Shown here piece after piece: positions 54,057-64,000 of a DNA stretch of 64,000 nucleotides (position 1 is the first letter of the stretch; each line of letters starts with the position of its first letter). A model generated the notes under the pieces. That model searched no databases. It worked only from the letters and a program-made list of their open reading frames with translations, and was not told the DNA's origin. Made by a program: the position numbers and the translations under genes. The stretch spans positions 83,204,627 through 83,268,626 of the forward strand of contig NC_077223.1 of the NCBI RefSeq assembly GCF_024763615.1, written 5' to 3'. The DNA comes from Phlebotomus papatasi. Lineage: Eukaryota; Arthropoda; Insecta; Diptera; Psychodidae.

Positions 54057-57000
54057 ATGGACAATTGCCAAAATCAGTCCACGGAAGCGAAATCCGGGGC
54101 TGAGTGTCAAAATTCACTGAACAAAAATTCCCAGCATGCTGCAACCGGGAATATTTCCAACGTCCTGGCCACATTGGAGGCTCTCAAGTTGGATTTTGAG
54201 AGGAATTCCGTGCCAGAGGGAGAAGTTTTTGGTAAGGAAGACTTGAAGTTGTGTGTGAATGTTCCAGAGGAGGAATCAGCAGATGAAGAAGTTGTTGAGT
54301 GTCCAGGAAAGAATCCTGGGAAGAAGAAGCGCACCAGGTCAAAGAAGAAAGGGAAGAAGAGTAGGAGTTCAGATGAGAGATCTGTTGTTGAAGTTGATAA
54401 TGGGTGTGTGAATGGAGCCCTTCCGGAATTGCTGACTGAGGGAAATATCCTGATTCTGCAGCTTCTGTCGATGGATGCGGAAGAGAGAGAAGAGTATCTG
54501 ATGAAAAGTGCCCTGGAGAGGAATTTGCTGGTATTTCTGGGCAATGGGAATCGGACAAAGTTGGAAATAAATCCTGTGATTTACAATTACTTGAAGAAAA
54601 GTCGCCACAATGGGGAACACGTGAAGATGCAGAGGCTCCGGGAGATTGTCAAAACACGGAGACATGCCACAACAAAAGGTGAGAAAGAGCAGAAGGATCA
54701 TCGGGAGAAGGGAAAAGGAAAGTCTCCGCGGAAGTCTCTGGAAATGTCAGAGATTGAGGAGAAATACCTTGAAGTTGTTGAGGCAGAGGCTCAGGGACCA
54801 GCTAAAATCTTGCCAGATGCCAAGCTCACGGAATCCCTCAAAGCTTTTGCAGCAGAAGTGGTCAGTGCGAAGAAAGGGACACTGATTGAGGGAGAAATCC
54901 GGGTCAGCGTGAAGAATTATCACAATTCCTACATGGCCAATCCGACTGGAGCGAAGGACATCATCTTCCGGTCATCTCTGCTGAGAAGACATGCCCTACC
55001 CGGAGATCACGTCCTTGCCCTGATCTTCAAGACAACCGTCCAGGAAACAAAGGCAGAAGCCTCTCTCGAGGACGAAGCCCCGGAAGAGGATGACGATGAC
55101 GAGGAAGAAAAGAAAACTTCCGAAAGCTCCTCGAAAGCTCCCGAGGAGCCCGCAGAGATTGAAGAACGCGAAGTTGGCGTTGTCATTGAGATCCTGAAAG
55201 AAGGACACAATCGTCTAATCGTTGGGACTTTCCAGCGTCCAATCAGCAACAGCAATCTCCTGACCCCACGAGATTCGCGTCTGCCACGTGTCCGGATCAC
55301 CACGGATGATCTGATCCGTGGAATGAGTAGGAGCAACAAGATGATGATGAATTTCATCTTCCTGGCCAAGATCATGTACAGCGCCGTCGGGGAAGTGGGA
55401 GGGAAGCTGCTGAGGATTGTGGGGCAGGTGGGAGAGCTCGAGAGCGAAAACAGGGCCATTCTCATGGCCAATGACCTCAATCCCGAGCCCTATCCAGCTG
55501 AATTGCTGGCACAGCTGCCGTCGTTTGAGATCCGTCCGGAGGATGTCCGGAAGCGACTGGATCTACGCACAAACACTTGCATCTTCACCATTGATCCATT
55601 GACTGCCAGGGATCTGGATGATGCCGTTTCCTGTGTTCAGGTGGACAAGGACATCTTCGAGGTAAGTGAATCTTTTGCTTTGGAAATTATCACAGCTATT
55701 GCAATCGTCCCAGTTTCTTTTCCCTTGATTGACCTCAAAATTTCCGAAACAATTTTTCGAAATTTTATTAGAATTTACTACATTTTAATCACAGAAATTA
55801 ATTCCTTCCCTATTCATTGAAATATTTATCCAGAATAAACAAGTGATAAACAGTGAATAAACAAATTAAGATAGAAAATTCAAACCAAAAGAAAATGAAA
55901 GAATATTAAATTCTCTAAATTTTAGGCATAGTTATTTGACATATAAAATGCTCTATTAAAGTGGGAAAATTACTAGAAGATGGAAAAAACACAGAAAAAT
56001 GTACCATTTTAGGTGCCCTTTTTCAAAAAATCTTTAAAAAATATACTTCATTTTCATCGTAGATGCTTGATATGTTCACAAGAGTTATAGAGGATGAAAT
56101 TACGCGTCAGATTAGCTTTATTGACTACCACCGGATAATTAGAACCGGAGATATGAATTTTTGAATTTTATAAAACAGCAAAAAATAAAAAATGCTTTTC
56201 CAAAAAAATCTAGAAGTGACCCGGACAAACAGATTGCAGATTTGAGGTCCTTAAATATCCCTCTAACAAGTTTTGGCACTCTCGTCAAAGACACCCACAA
56301 CGTGTCGCACAGTGTAATCATAAACCTCATCTTCACTGCAAAAATAGGCAACCTAGCCCTTCTTTCCTAAGTTCTAGAATCACCAAAAATGGCTTAAAAT
56401 GGGAAATTTTGATGACTCACATTTCGTGTGATTTCTCACAGTTAAATTGATTTTCAGAAATAATCACTTACACCAATAGATGAAGGGTTAATCTGGGTTG
56501 ATATTTACGTAATATTTTTTGCATAGGAGGAAAATTATTTTCCGAGTGTCGAAAAAATCCTAAATACTACACTGTGTATTGGTTCAACCACTGAAAGTGT
56601 TATGGTTCGCCAACTCATCAGGTAACTCCAGCAGCTTAAAATCACAACATAACCTCAAAGATGAAAACAAAGGAAAAGATAGATAGATAGATATGATTTA
56701 TTTGGTAAATCGGCTATAAGCCATTTCCACCACAGATGGCAATACATTACAGTAACTTTAAATTCAAAAGTAATATAAAAAAAAGGTAACATTTCATTCT
56801 TAAAGTCTAATTTAACTGAATAGTTTAAAGTAATAATATAATAAGAATATTAAGAAGTGACTTTACTTAATCTATCTATATGAATAGAAAACTGATCAAA
56901 CTTCAAGGAGAAAAAAAAATATATATATGTATATGTACATTATTTATAAGAAAAAGAAAAAAAATTTAAAGGTAATTGATCCAGATCTTATTTAAATTTT

Positions 57001-60000
57001 AAAATTTAAACTCCTTACTGCTTGAATTATGCACTTTAAAACTTCTGTGTTAGATCCTCCTAAAATAGATGACATTGACCTGTTTCTTATGCGTAAAGCA
57101 GTTCTCAAACTGTTTAACCGAGGACATTCTGAGAGTAAATGTCGCACTGTCAAAATAATGTTGCATATTTCACAAAATGGAGGAGAGGAACTATTCATTA
57201 AATAACTATGAGAAAAATTACAGTGACCAATTCTCAGTCTGGTCAAGGCCACTTGATCTTTTCTGTTTGTAAAATTATTACTAAATTTCGGCGAACTGCT
57301 GATTTCACGAAGTTTATTTGAAACTGGAGTAGAAACCCACTCCGTTCCCTTTTCTTGCTTAAAAATAAGGTTACACCAGGACTTAAGGTCACTTAATGTA
57401 ATCTCTTCTATTCGTGGACCACTTTTATTAGCACCATTCTTAGCGAATGTAAATGCCGTTTTGCTGCCATCAAGAAGGCCTGGGTCCCACACAAAATCAA
57501 TTCTGTCAGGATACCTAATAAGTAAATCGCGAACATTATTAATGAATGCGTTAGACCCATGAAAATTGGCTAAGTCTCTTAAAACAGAATGAGCGTTGGA
57601 AATAATGACACATTTCTTGAAACTTATTGCAATTTTGCAAGCCACAAGTATTGAGCGAGCTTCTAAAGAATAATTGTTAAGCAGATCACTGCATTTAATT
57701 TCAACAAGCCAATTGCAATCTTCCACCCAAATCCCAATACCTGATTTTCCCTTGAATTTTTTCCCAACTACATATATTTTCCTAACATTAGCGAATTTAG
57801 CCATAATTGTATTCAAGAAAGCTTCGCAGAAAATTATGGGTTTGTTACTCCAGTGAGATTTTAAGCCCAAATGAAAGATATGTTTATCAAACAGCCAGAA
57901 AGGTTCTATCATCTTGTATGTGAAAACTTTATTGTCTGGGGTGTTTCTTTGTGAATGCCATCTCTCTGCTCTGCTAACCCAAGAACTCACCCTTCTACCT
58001 TGCACATAACCCGAATTCATCTTGGAATAAATACCAGTATCATTATTTTTAATTTTGTTCCAAAAACGAACTACGAGCAAATCTCTTCGATCTGCTAAAG
58101 AGTAAGCGCCTGCTTCCGTCAACAGACTATGAACTGGAGAAGATTTAAAGGCTCCTGTGGCAATTCTAACCCCTGTGGAATGGATGGGATCTAACTTACG
58201 AAGAGCTGTGGAACTAGCATTGCCATAAGCAACAATTCCATAATTAAGCTTTCCACAAATTAATGCTTGATGAATTTTTAAAAGCTGATTCCTATCTGCT
58301 CCCCACTCAATATTCGCTAACGTTTTAAGAAGATTCAACCTTTTATGGCAATTGATTTTTAATTCACTTATATGTTTTTCAAAACTAAATTTGCTATCAA
58401 AGATAATACCAAGAATTTTAACCGACGACACATTTTCAATTAGAGAATTATTCAATGTAAAAAGAGGGGGACAACAAGAACGTTTTCTGCAGATATGTAA
58501 CGATTTGGATTTAGAAGTAGAAAATTTAAAACCAAAGTCCCTAGACCAAGATTCAATACAATTTATAGCATTTTGCAATTCGCTTTTTAGAGAATTAACA
58601 TCGTTAGCTGCAGACATAATTACCAAGTCATCAGCATAAAGAAAATGATCATGATTATTCGAGGATAAAATTTCTGAAACACCATTAATAGCAATAAGAA
58701 ATAAGGCCACAGACAATACGCTACCTGTTGGTGTGCCGTTAATCTGGGTGTGAATAGAAGAGCTCGTATTGCCTACAAAAACTGAAAACTTTCTATCTTC
58801 CAAAAAATTTGTAATATACTGCATCAAATTACCTCCAAGTCCCCAATCTTTGAGTTTATTCAAAATCACAACACGCCAGACTCTCTCATATGCCTTTTCT
58901 AAATCAAAGCTAATAACTGAAATATGTTTACTTTTATTTAAATTATCCGCGATAAAGTGCTGAAGAAAACCAAGGTTGTCTGCGGTACTTCTACCTTTTC
59001 TAAAGCCTGATTGATAATCTGACAATAACTTATGGCTCTCTAACCACCAATTAAGGCGTCTAACAATCATTTTCTCAAAAAGCTTACCAACACAACTTAA
59101 AAGGGATATTGGCCTATAACTTAAAGTATCGCTTGGATCCTTTCCAGGTTTTAAGATCGGAATAATAGTGGCCATTTTCCACAACTCAGGAATATCACCA
59201 GTCTCATAAATTCGATTAAAGATTCCTAGCAAAGTAAGATGAGCCATAGGAGGAAGGTTACGAATCATTTTGTAAGAAATGCCGTCAGGTCCGCTAGACT
59301 TCCCGTTAAGACAACTAAGAGCAAAGTTAAACTCTTCCAATGAAAAGGGTAAATCGAGCTCACGAGGATGTGGACCAATTGGAACAGTTTGATAAGTACA
59401 TAAATTATTCTTTTGCAAAATTTGAACCTCAGAAAAATCTATATCACTAGAATTATTATCAAAGCGGTTTGCTAGTTGTTCGGCAATATCCTTTTCAGAA
59501 CAGTAGGTAACTCCGTCAGTGTTAACTTCTCTAATTACATTTACATTAAATGAACCATTGATTTTACGAACCCTATCCCAAACAACTTTTGGAGGTGTAT
59601 CATGGGAAATACTATTTACATAACTGGTCCAGCTCTCTCGTTTCGCAACAGACATTAAATTCCTAACTTCCTTCTGCTTCTCTCTAAAATTACGCAGGTT
59701 AGAGGATGAAGGATGTTGATAAAATTTTTTAAAAAGCTTATTGCGTTCTTTTATATTTTTACTGATATCCTCAGTCCACCACGGAACTCTTCTTTTTCTA
59801 GGGAATTCTTTACTCTTTTCCAAGCATTGATGAGCTATATCATTAACTGTTTCATTAAAGAGTTCAATAGATTCAGAAATCGATAAATCTTCGGAAAAAT
59901 TAAAACGATCTAAACCAGCGTTCAAAAATTTTTCCCAATCTACTTTATCTTCTTTCCATTTCACTCTCTGAGTTCTTTGATCACTTTCAATTTCATTTTC

Positions 60001-62611
60001 AATAATAATTGGCCAATGATCACTGCCATGAGCATCTTCTAAAACATCCCATCGAAAATCAAGTAAAAGGGAAGGAGAACAAATGGAAATGTCAATGGCA
60101 GAGAAACTACCATGGCCGGGATGAAGATATGTAAATTTTCCTACAAAGGAAAAGAAAGATGAAGAAAAGACAGCTGATAAATTTTTAGGGTTGTCACATT
60201 TGAAATTTTCACATTTCAGTCGATTTTTCGACATAAATTTGCAAGAAAAACAGTGCTTCAGAAAAATTAGAAGAAAACTGTTTTAGATACTTTCTTTTAG
60301 TGAAATAATGGTTTCCGTGGATTCGTGGAACTTGAATCTAATAATCGGTAAATAATTTTTAATTGTGAGCAAGAGTTATTCCAGGAAAACAATGCAATGA
60401 CGAACCTTAACAACCCATCGTGCGAATCTTGCCTCCACACGCAAGGTTCGCACAAATCATCATACTTTTTTCATTTTCCTGTCTAGGAAAAAGAACAGAT
60501 TTTACGGCAGTGAATGAGGCACGCATAGAAACTTAAAAGACCAGAGATTCTTGTGGTATAGCGCAATTGATTGCCCATTTTACCGTTCAGCCAGAAAAAA
60601 ATCTTGAATATTGACTTCCAAAAAGCGTGTGAACCATCCCTCACTTCCCCTACTACGGGATTTCATTTTTTTTTTTTTTTTTTTGTAAATAAACTGACAA
60701 GGGAAGTACTCGACTCATCAAATTCATATAAATCTGGGGCTTTGCTCAACTACGCAGAAAGGCATCAAATTAAACGTGGTATATTTAAAAAGTGCTAAAT
60801 TTGGTTAATTTTTTTTTAGCGTAGGTTAACTGCTTAGCGTAGGTGACCAACCTCCAGAGTGAAATTCATATGTATTCACTCTAAAATTCATATATTCATT
60901 GTAAATTTCATGAAAATCCCTTAATAATGCAAAATATCATAATAACTTAGACATACCATGACAAATTTAAGGATATTTCCCGTCTGACACAGGCTAAGGG
61001 AGCCCAGCGTTGAGCCATTAGTTAGAACCCAGCTTTAGGCACTTTTTTAGCCCTCATTGGCAAGATCTGATCGGGATCATCCTAATATAACCTCACTTTA
61101 CAACTAAACTTCATGTTTATAGCACCGTTATAGCAGCTTTCCGTCTTTGCTTACTGCATTCTAAGTTGTTCCATTTTGATAATTTCACCTACAATTACCT
61201 GATCTAAACCTGCTAACGGCCTATATTTCTGCGACCTCTGTTCTACTATTACGTTCTTCCTCACCAGGTTGGTGTTCACATTGCCGATGTTGCTCACTTT
61301 ATTCCCGAAAACTCTCCTCTGGATATGATCCTGCGAAACAAAACCACCAGCATTTACATGGTGGACACTGTTTATCACATGCTTCCTCTGCCAATGTGCC
61401 TTGCCTGTTCCCTGTTGCCAGGTAAGGATCGTCTGGCCTTCTCTGTCTTTTGGCGCATTGACTCCTCGGGGAAGGTCCTCAAGGAGCGCATTGCCAAGAC
61501 AGTGATCAAATCCTGCACGCAATTAGCCTACGAACATGCTCAGAGTATAATCGATCGTCCTGGACAGAGTTTGACTGCTAGGGACTTTCCCTTAATAGTT
61601 AGTCAGAAGTTTCAGTTGCAGGATGTCGTGGAGAGTGTGAGGACTCTCCATCGGCTGTCGAGGAAGCTGAGGGCGAAAAGATTGGAGGCTGGGGCAGTGA
61701 AGCTGGATCAGCCAAAGATAGGCTTTCAGCTAGATCCGAAGACGGGGCAACCACAGAAGTTCCACCGGGAGGTTATAAAAGAGAGCAACGAGTTGATTGA
61801 GGAATTCATGTTGCTGGCCAATATTACAGTGGCCAAAAGGATTCACCGAAAGTTTCCGGACAGAGCAGTGCTAAGGTGCCATGATATGCCTGATCGGCAT
61901 CAGTTCGAGAAGTTGGCAAATGATTTTAAGGCAGCTGGAGTTAAATTTGATTTAACGAGTACGTCGGCCATTGCGTCTTCCCTGGAGAAGGCTATTGAGG
62001 GAAGCAAGGACAAGGAAGCGGCCAAGACTATACTGACTTGCATGTTAACTAAGCCGATGATTCGAGCCAGGTACTTCTGCAGCGGACTGACGGAGAGTGA
62101 AGATGAATTCAAGCACTATCTCCTCTCAATTCCTATTTATACCCATTTTACCAGTCCCATTCGGAGATACCCGGACATCCTGGTGCATAGACTTCTGGCA
62201 GCAGCAATAAACTCCGGACCAGAACCAACCCTGAATCCTAATGAAGTCCACAAAATTGCAAATGTCTGCAATGTTCAGAAGTACAATGCAAAGTGTGCTG
62301 GCAATGACAGCATCAATCTCTACTTCATGAAGCATCTGGAGAATGTCAAGAAGCTCAAGATGCGAGCTGCAGTCTTCAAAGTGGGACTAAGCTATATTGA
62401 TACCATTCTAATTGACACAGGTCATCACGTGAAGGTTACATATGGCGGCGGCAAGGCCACATTCATTGACAATGTAACGCCCAAAACAATTGAAATTGTG
62501 CACAAGAAGGACAACACGGAACGAAGCATGACCCTTAGCATTTTTTCAGAATGTGCAGTTACTGTGACTTGCAAAAAGAACCAGCTAAAAGGGAAACTCG
62601 TATGGTTGTGA
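54057..62611 (+). CDS. Dis3l2: DIS3L2 3'-5' exoribonuclease
   Basis: Two exons, 54057-55661 and 61268-62611, join in phase 0 to encode 982 aa. Residues 1-260 are charged and low-complexity with a KKRTRSKKKGKKSRS patch and no PIN domain, as expected for DIS3L2 rather than DIS3. Cold-shock domains lie at about 272-330 and 367-420, split by an acidic linker. The RNB nuclease domain starts near 490; DPLTARDLDDA gives the metal-binding Asp513, Asp519, Asp521 and Asp522, and YTHFTSPIRRYPDILVHR (about 824-841) is the conserved RNB signature. A divergent S1-like tail ends the protein. The family degrades oligouridylated RNAs such as pre-let-7 and faulty structured RNAs in the cytoplasm. The 5.6 kb intron carries an antisense LINE. 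AATAAA at 62698 lies 87 bases past the stop. Confidence 0.95.
56680..60142 (-). mobile_element. 3.46 kb 5'-truncated non-LTR retrotransposon (LINE) in the Dis3l2 intron
   Basis: A perfect 13 bp direct repeat, ACAAAGGAAAAGA, flanks it at 56667-56679 and 60143-60155. The minus-strand 3' end closes with an ATCT repeat tail instead of poly(A). The 5' end begins inside the endonuclease domain, so ORF1 and most of the endonuclease are missing. The intact remaining frame and perfect duplication point to a recent insertion. RT plus an RNase H-like domain suggests the I-group of LINEs; the exact clade is not certain. Confidence 0.93.
56992..60142 (-). CDS. LINE ORF2 fragment: partial endonuclease, reverse transcriptase, degenerate RNase H
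   Basis: About 1049 codons are open within the element. They start with the end of an APE-type endonuclease (GKFTYLHPGHGSFSAIDISI ... GSDHWPI). The reverse transcriptase follows, with ISFDLEKAYERVW (motif A) and FLYADDLVIMS (motif C, catalytic YADD). Next comes a region of RNase H outline (YSLEARSILVACKIA, VWDPGLLDGSKTA) in which most catalytic acids seem replaced, and last a Cys/His-type tail, FCEICNII...HLLSECPRL. The open frame actually extends 92 bases further upstream, to 60234, but that part is host intron plus target duplication, not element. It cannot mobilise itself without the missing endonuclease. Confidence 0.9.
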
Positions 62612-63299
62612 ACAAAAGTCTAAATCTAAAGTCATCTTTTTTTTTTAAGTGAGAACGCATTAACACAAAAGTTTGTTTGCAGCATAAAATAAAAACAAAA
62701 TAATTTAAGATTCAAATTTCGTGTAAAAAAAATTAATTTTATGCAAAAAAAACGGAAAAAGCTGATAAAAGTGTTTTTGTTTGTGAGAATCGTCGGGATT
62801 TGATATCAGTCTTCTACAACTTTGAGCAACTGTTAACGGGGAGCAGTTACTTATTTACTTTAATGCTATTTATGCTTTACAAATGAAATATGGCTCATGG
62901 TTTTGATAGTCGGTCTTCCAGCGATATTAAAAGTATCAAATGGCAAAAAAACGGTACAGCGCGCATAAGTTTCAGTTTTCTGGAAAGGTATTTTACTGAT
63001 CGAAATCAGAGAGTGTAGTAAATCAATCGATTTTTTCATCCCTCAAAATCTCTACACTCCACGCCCCGCCCCGAGTCATCAAATTCCGATTGGCTTGATA
63101 TTACGAACATAGACGCAGATAGGCTGATGCCTATCCGCCTATCAAAGTTCTACTTTTTTTGAGTTGAAGTGCACATAGCAATTGATAAAGGTCAGTGACA
63201 AAGACAGTCAGAGCCGGTGTCGCGGTGTCCCCATAAGCTCAGTGGGCTACGAGGGCAGTCCCAGAAGTCCCTGGCCTCGGAGGAAAAACAAAAAGTAGA
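62612..63299. other. Dis3l2 3' UTR and downstream spacer
   Basis: Includes the probable AATAAA at 62698-62703. Beyond it no exon or element end is recognised. A pyrimidine-rich CCACGCCCCGCCCCG tract near 63060 is the only GC-rich spot. Confidence 0.5.
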
Positions 63300-63515
63300 G
63301 GAAAGTACTCTCCATTCGAACGTTCATGCCTTCGAACAATGTGAATTTCTTTTTGTTTTTCGTAATAGATTTACATTAAATTATCACGGAATTATCAACA
63401 ATTGATGATAAGCCAACTAATATCTAATAGAAATGTGTAAGTTTCTTAGGAAAACTAAAAGAAAATTCACATTATTCGAAGGCATGAACGTTCAGAGGGA
63501 CAGTACTTTTTCCTA
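63300..63515. repeat. Inverted repeat with ~55 bp arms
   Basis: The left arm GAACGTTCATGCCTTCGAAC and the right arm TTCGAAGGCATGAACGTTC lie about 150 bp apart, and the match extends through AATGTGAATTTCTTTT and AGTACT at the outer ends. It abuts the mariner transposase remnant, so it may derive from its terminal region. Confidence 0.7.
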
Positions 63516-63590
63516 TTTTGAACTTTACTTTTTTATTTCTCAACATAGTCTCCTTGTAGATCGACACACTTTTCCCAGATTCCATCTTAT
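63515..63590 (-). pseudogene. Mariner-type transposase C-terminal remnant
   Basis: One minus-strand frame reads GIWEKCVDLQGDYVEK followed by a stop, which is the well-known C-terminal signature of mariner transposases (W-x-K-C-x-x-x-x-G-D-Y). Upstream the frame is broken at once, and no DDD/DDE core is present within the window. A dead fragment. Confidence 0.6.
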
Positions 63591-63621
63591 AAGTAGGTTC
63601 CGTCCAGGGGGTAAATTCTCT

Positions 63622-63661
63622 AATTTTCGTGAGTTGGTCAACAGTGACACTCACGAAAATA
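63622..63661. repeat. Short hairpin, ATTTTCGTGAGT arms
   Basis: ATTTTCGTGAG and its exact inverse CTCACGAAAAT are separated by about 18 bases. CACGAAAAT words recur at 63725 and nearby, so this is probably part of a small foldback family. Confidence 0.6.
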
Positions 63662-63956
63662 AATGGACCACTTTGTTCTCCGAATGATTTTTGAGTCACT
63701 GGACCATCATTCTGTCAGAAGTGTCACGAAAATATCGTGAGAAATGTCACAAAAATGGGCATGGAGAATCACACTTAAGTGGAAAATTTCTGTATTTTCT
63801 CATTTTTAGCACTTCTCACAAAGTTACAGACCCAGCAACGAATGTTCGCGGTTGGTACCACAGTACATGAATACCTGAACAACTACCAGTCACCTTATGG
63901 GAATTTAACATAGCGGGACCCTTTGTGACTACTAGTCAATGTACAGTCAGTGGCGC

Positions 63957-63978
63957 TAGAGCGGTGGCCACCGCTCTA
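63957..63978. repeat. 22 bp perfect palindrome
   Basis: A perfect inverted repeat centred on GGTGGCCACC with outer TAGAGC/GCTCTA. It is GC-rich in an AT-rich setting and lies near the window edge, so its context is unknown. Confidence 0.75.
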
Positions 63979-64000
63979 AACTAGAAGAAGTTTATCATGG

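Noticed and set aside
54107..55480. Several antisense frames over Dis3l2 exon 1.
   Set aside because: Compositional shadows of a purine-rich, charged coding region; no independent domain or splice support.
60143..60234. N-terminal 31 codons of the long LINE frame.
   Set aside because: They lie outside the target-site duplication, so they are host intron that happens to be open in the same frame.
60666..60686. A poly(T) run as the tail of a minus-strand processed retrocopy.
   Set aside because: No gene-like body and no flanking duplication were found next to it.

Overview
The window looks like nuclear DNA of a dipteran insect. It is strongly AT-rich, has short GT-AG introns (59-112 bp) alongside multi-kilobase introns full of repeats, and carries insect-type genes. 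The paired leucine-rich-repeat (LRR) genes with C-x-x-C modules and the crowd of small foldback transposons suggest a nematoceran, possibly a phlebotomine sand fly. That species-level guess is weak and comes only from impression.

Layout. 1-3389 is non-coding flank with a degenerate tandem repeat and a retroposon tail. 3390-19578 (+) is an 11-exon gene for an nrf-6-like multi-pass acyltransferase (664 aa); its introns hold an array of palindromic motifs and at least eight small transposons. 20336-22189 is a 1.85 kb element with terminal inverted repeats (TIRs). 23974-28171 (+) and 33845-31463 (-) are two convergent, related LRR surface-protein genes. They share a phase-2 first intron, but one ends in a transmembrane segment plus tail and the other in a GPI-signal-like tail. 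33900-43100 is repeat territory: LINE remnants, a SINE, miniature inverted-repeat elements (MITEs) and a ~400 bp near-perfect palindrome. 43520-43112 (-) is a small cytochrome b5 without a membrane anchor, preceded by a good TATA box. 51005-44173 (-) is elg1 (ATAD5), a two-exon gene whose last exon lies 4 kb away. 54057-62611 (+) is Dis3l2, two exons split by a 5.6 kb intron that received a 3.46 kb 5'-truncated LINE in antisense. 62612-64000 is flank with a mariner remnant and palindromes.

How the genes relate. There is no operon logic. elg1 (PCNA unloading) and Dis3l2 (decay of uridylated RNA) are head-to-head housekeeping genes about 3 kb apart. The two LRR genes are very likely an inverted duplication. 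The other genes appear functionally unrelated. Much of the non-coding sequence can be explained as nested, inactive DNA transposons of a few families that recur in the window, several with TA target duplications. The least explained signals are the palindrome array in intron 5 of the acyltransferase gene and the 400 bp hairpin beside cytochrome b5.
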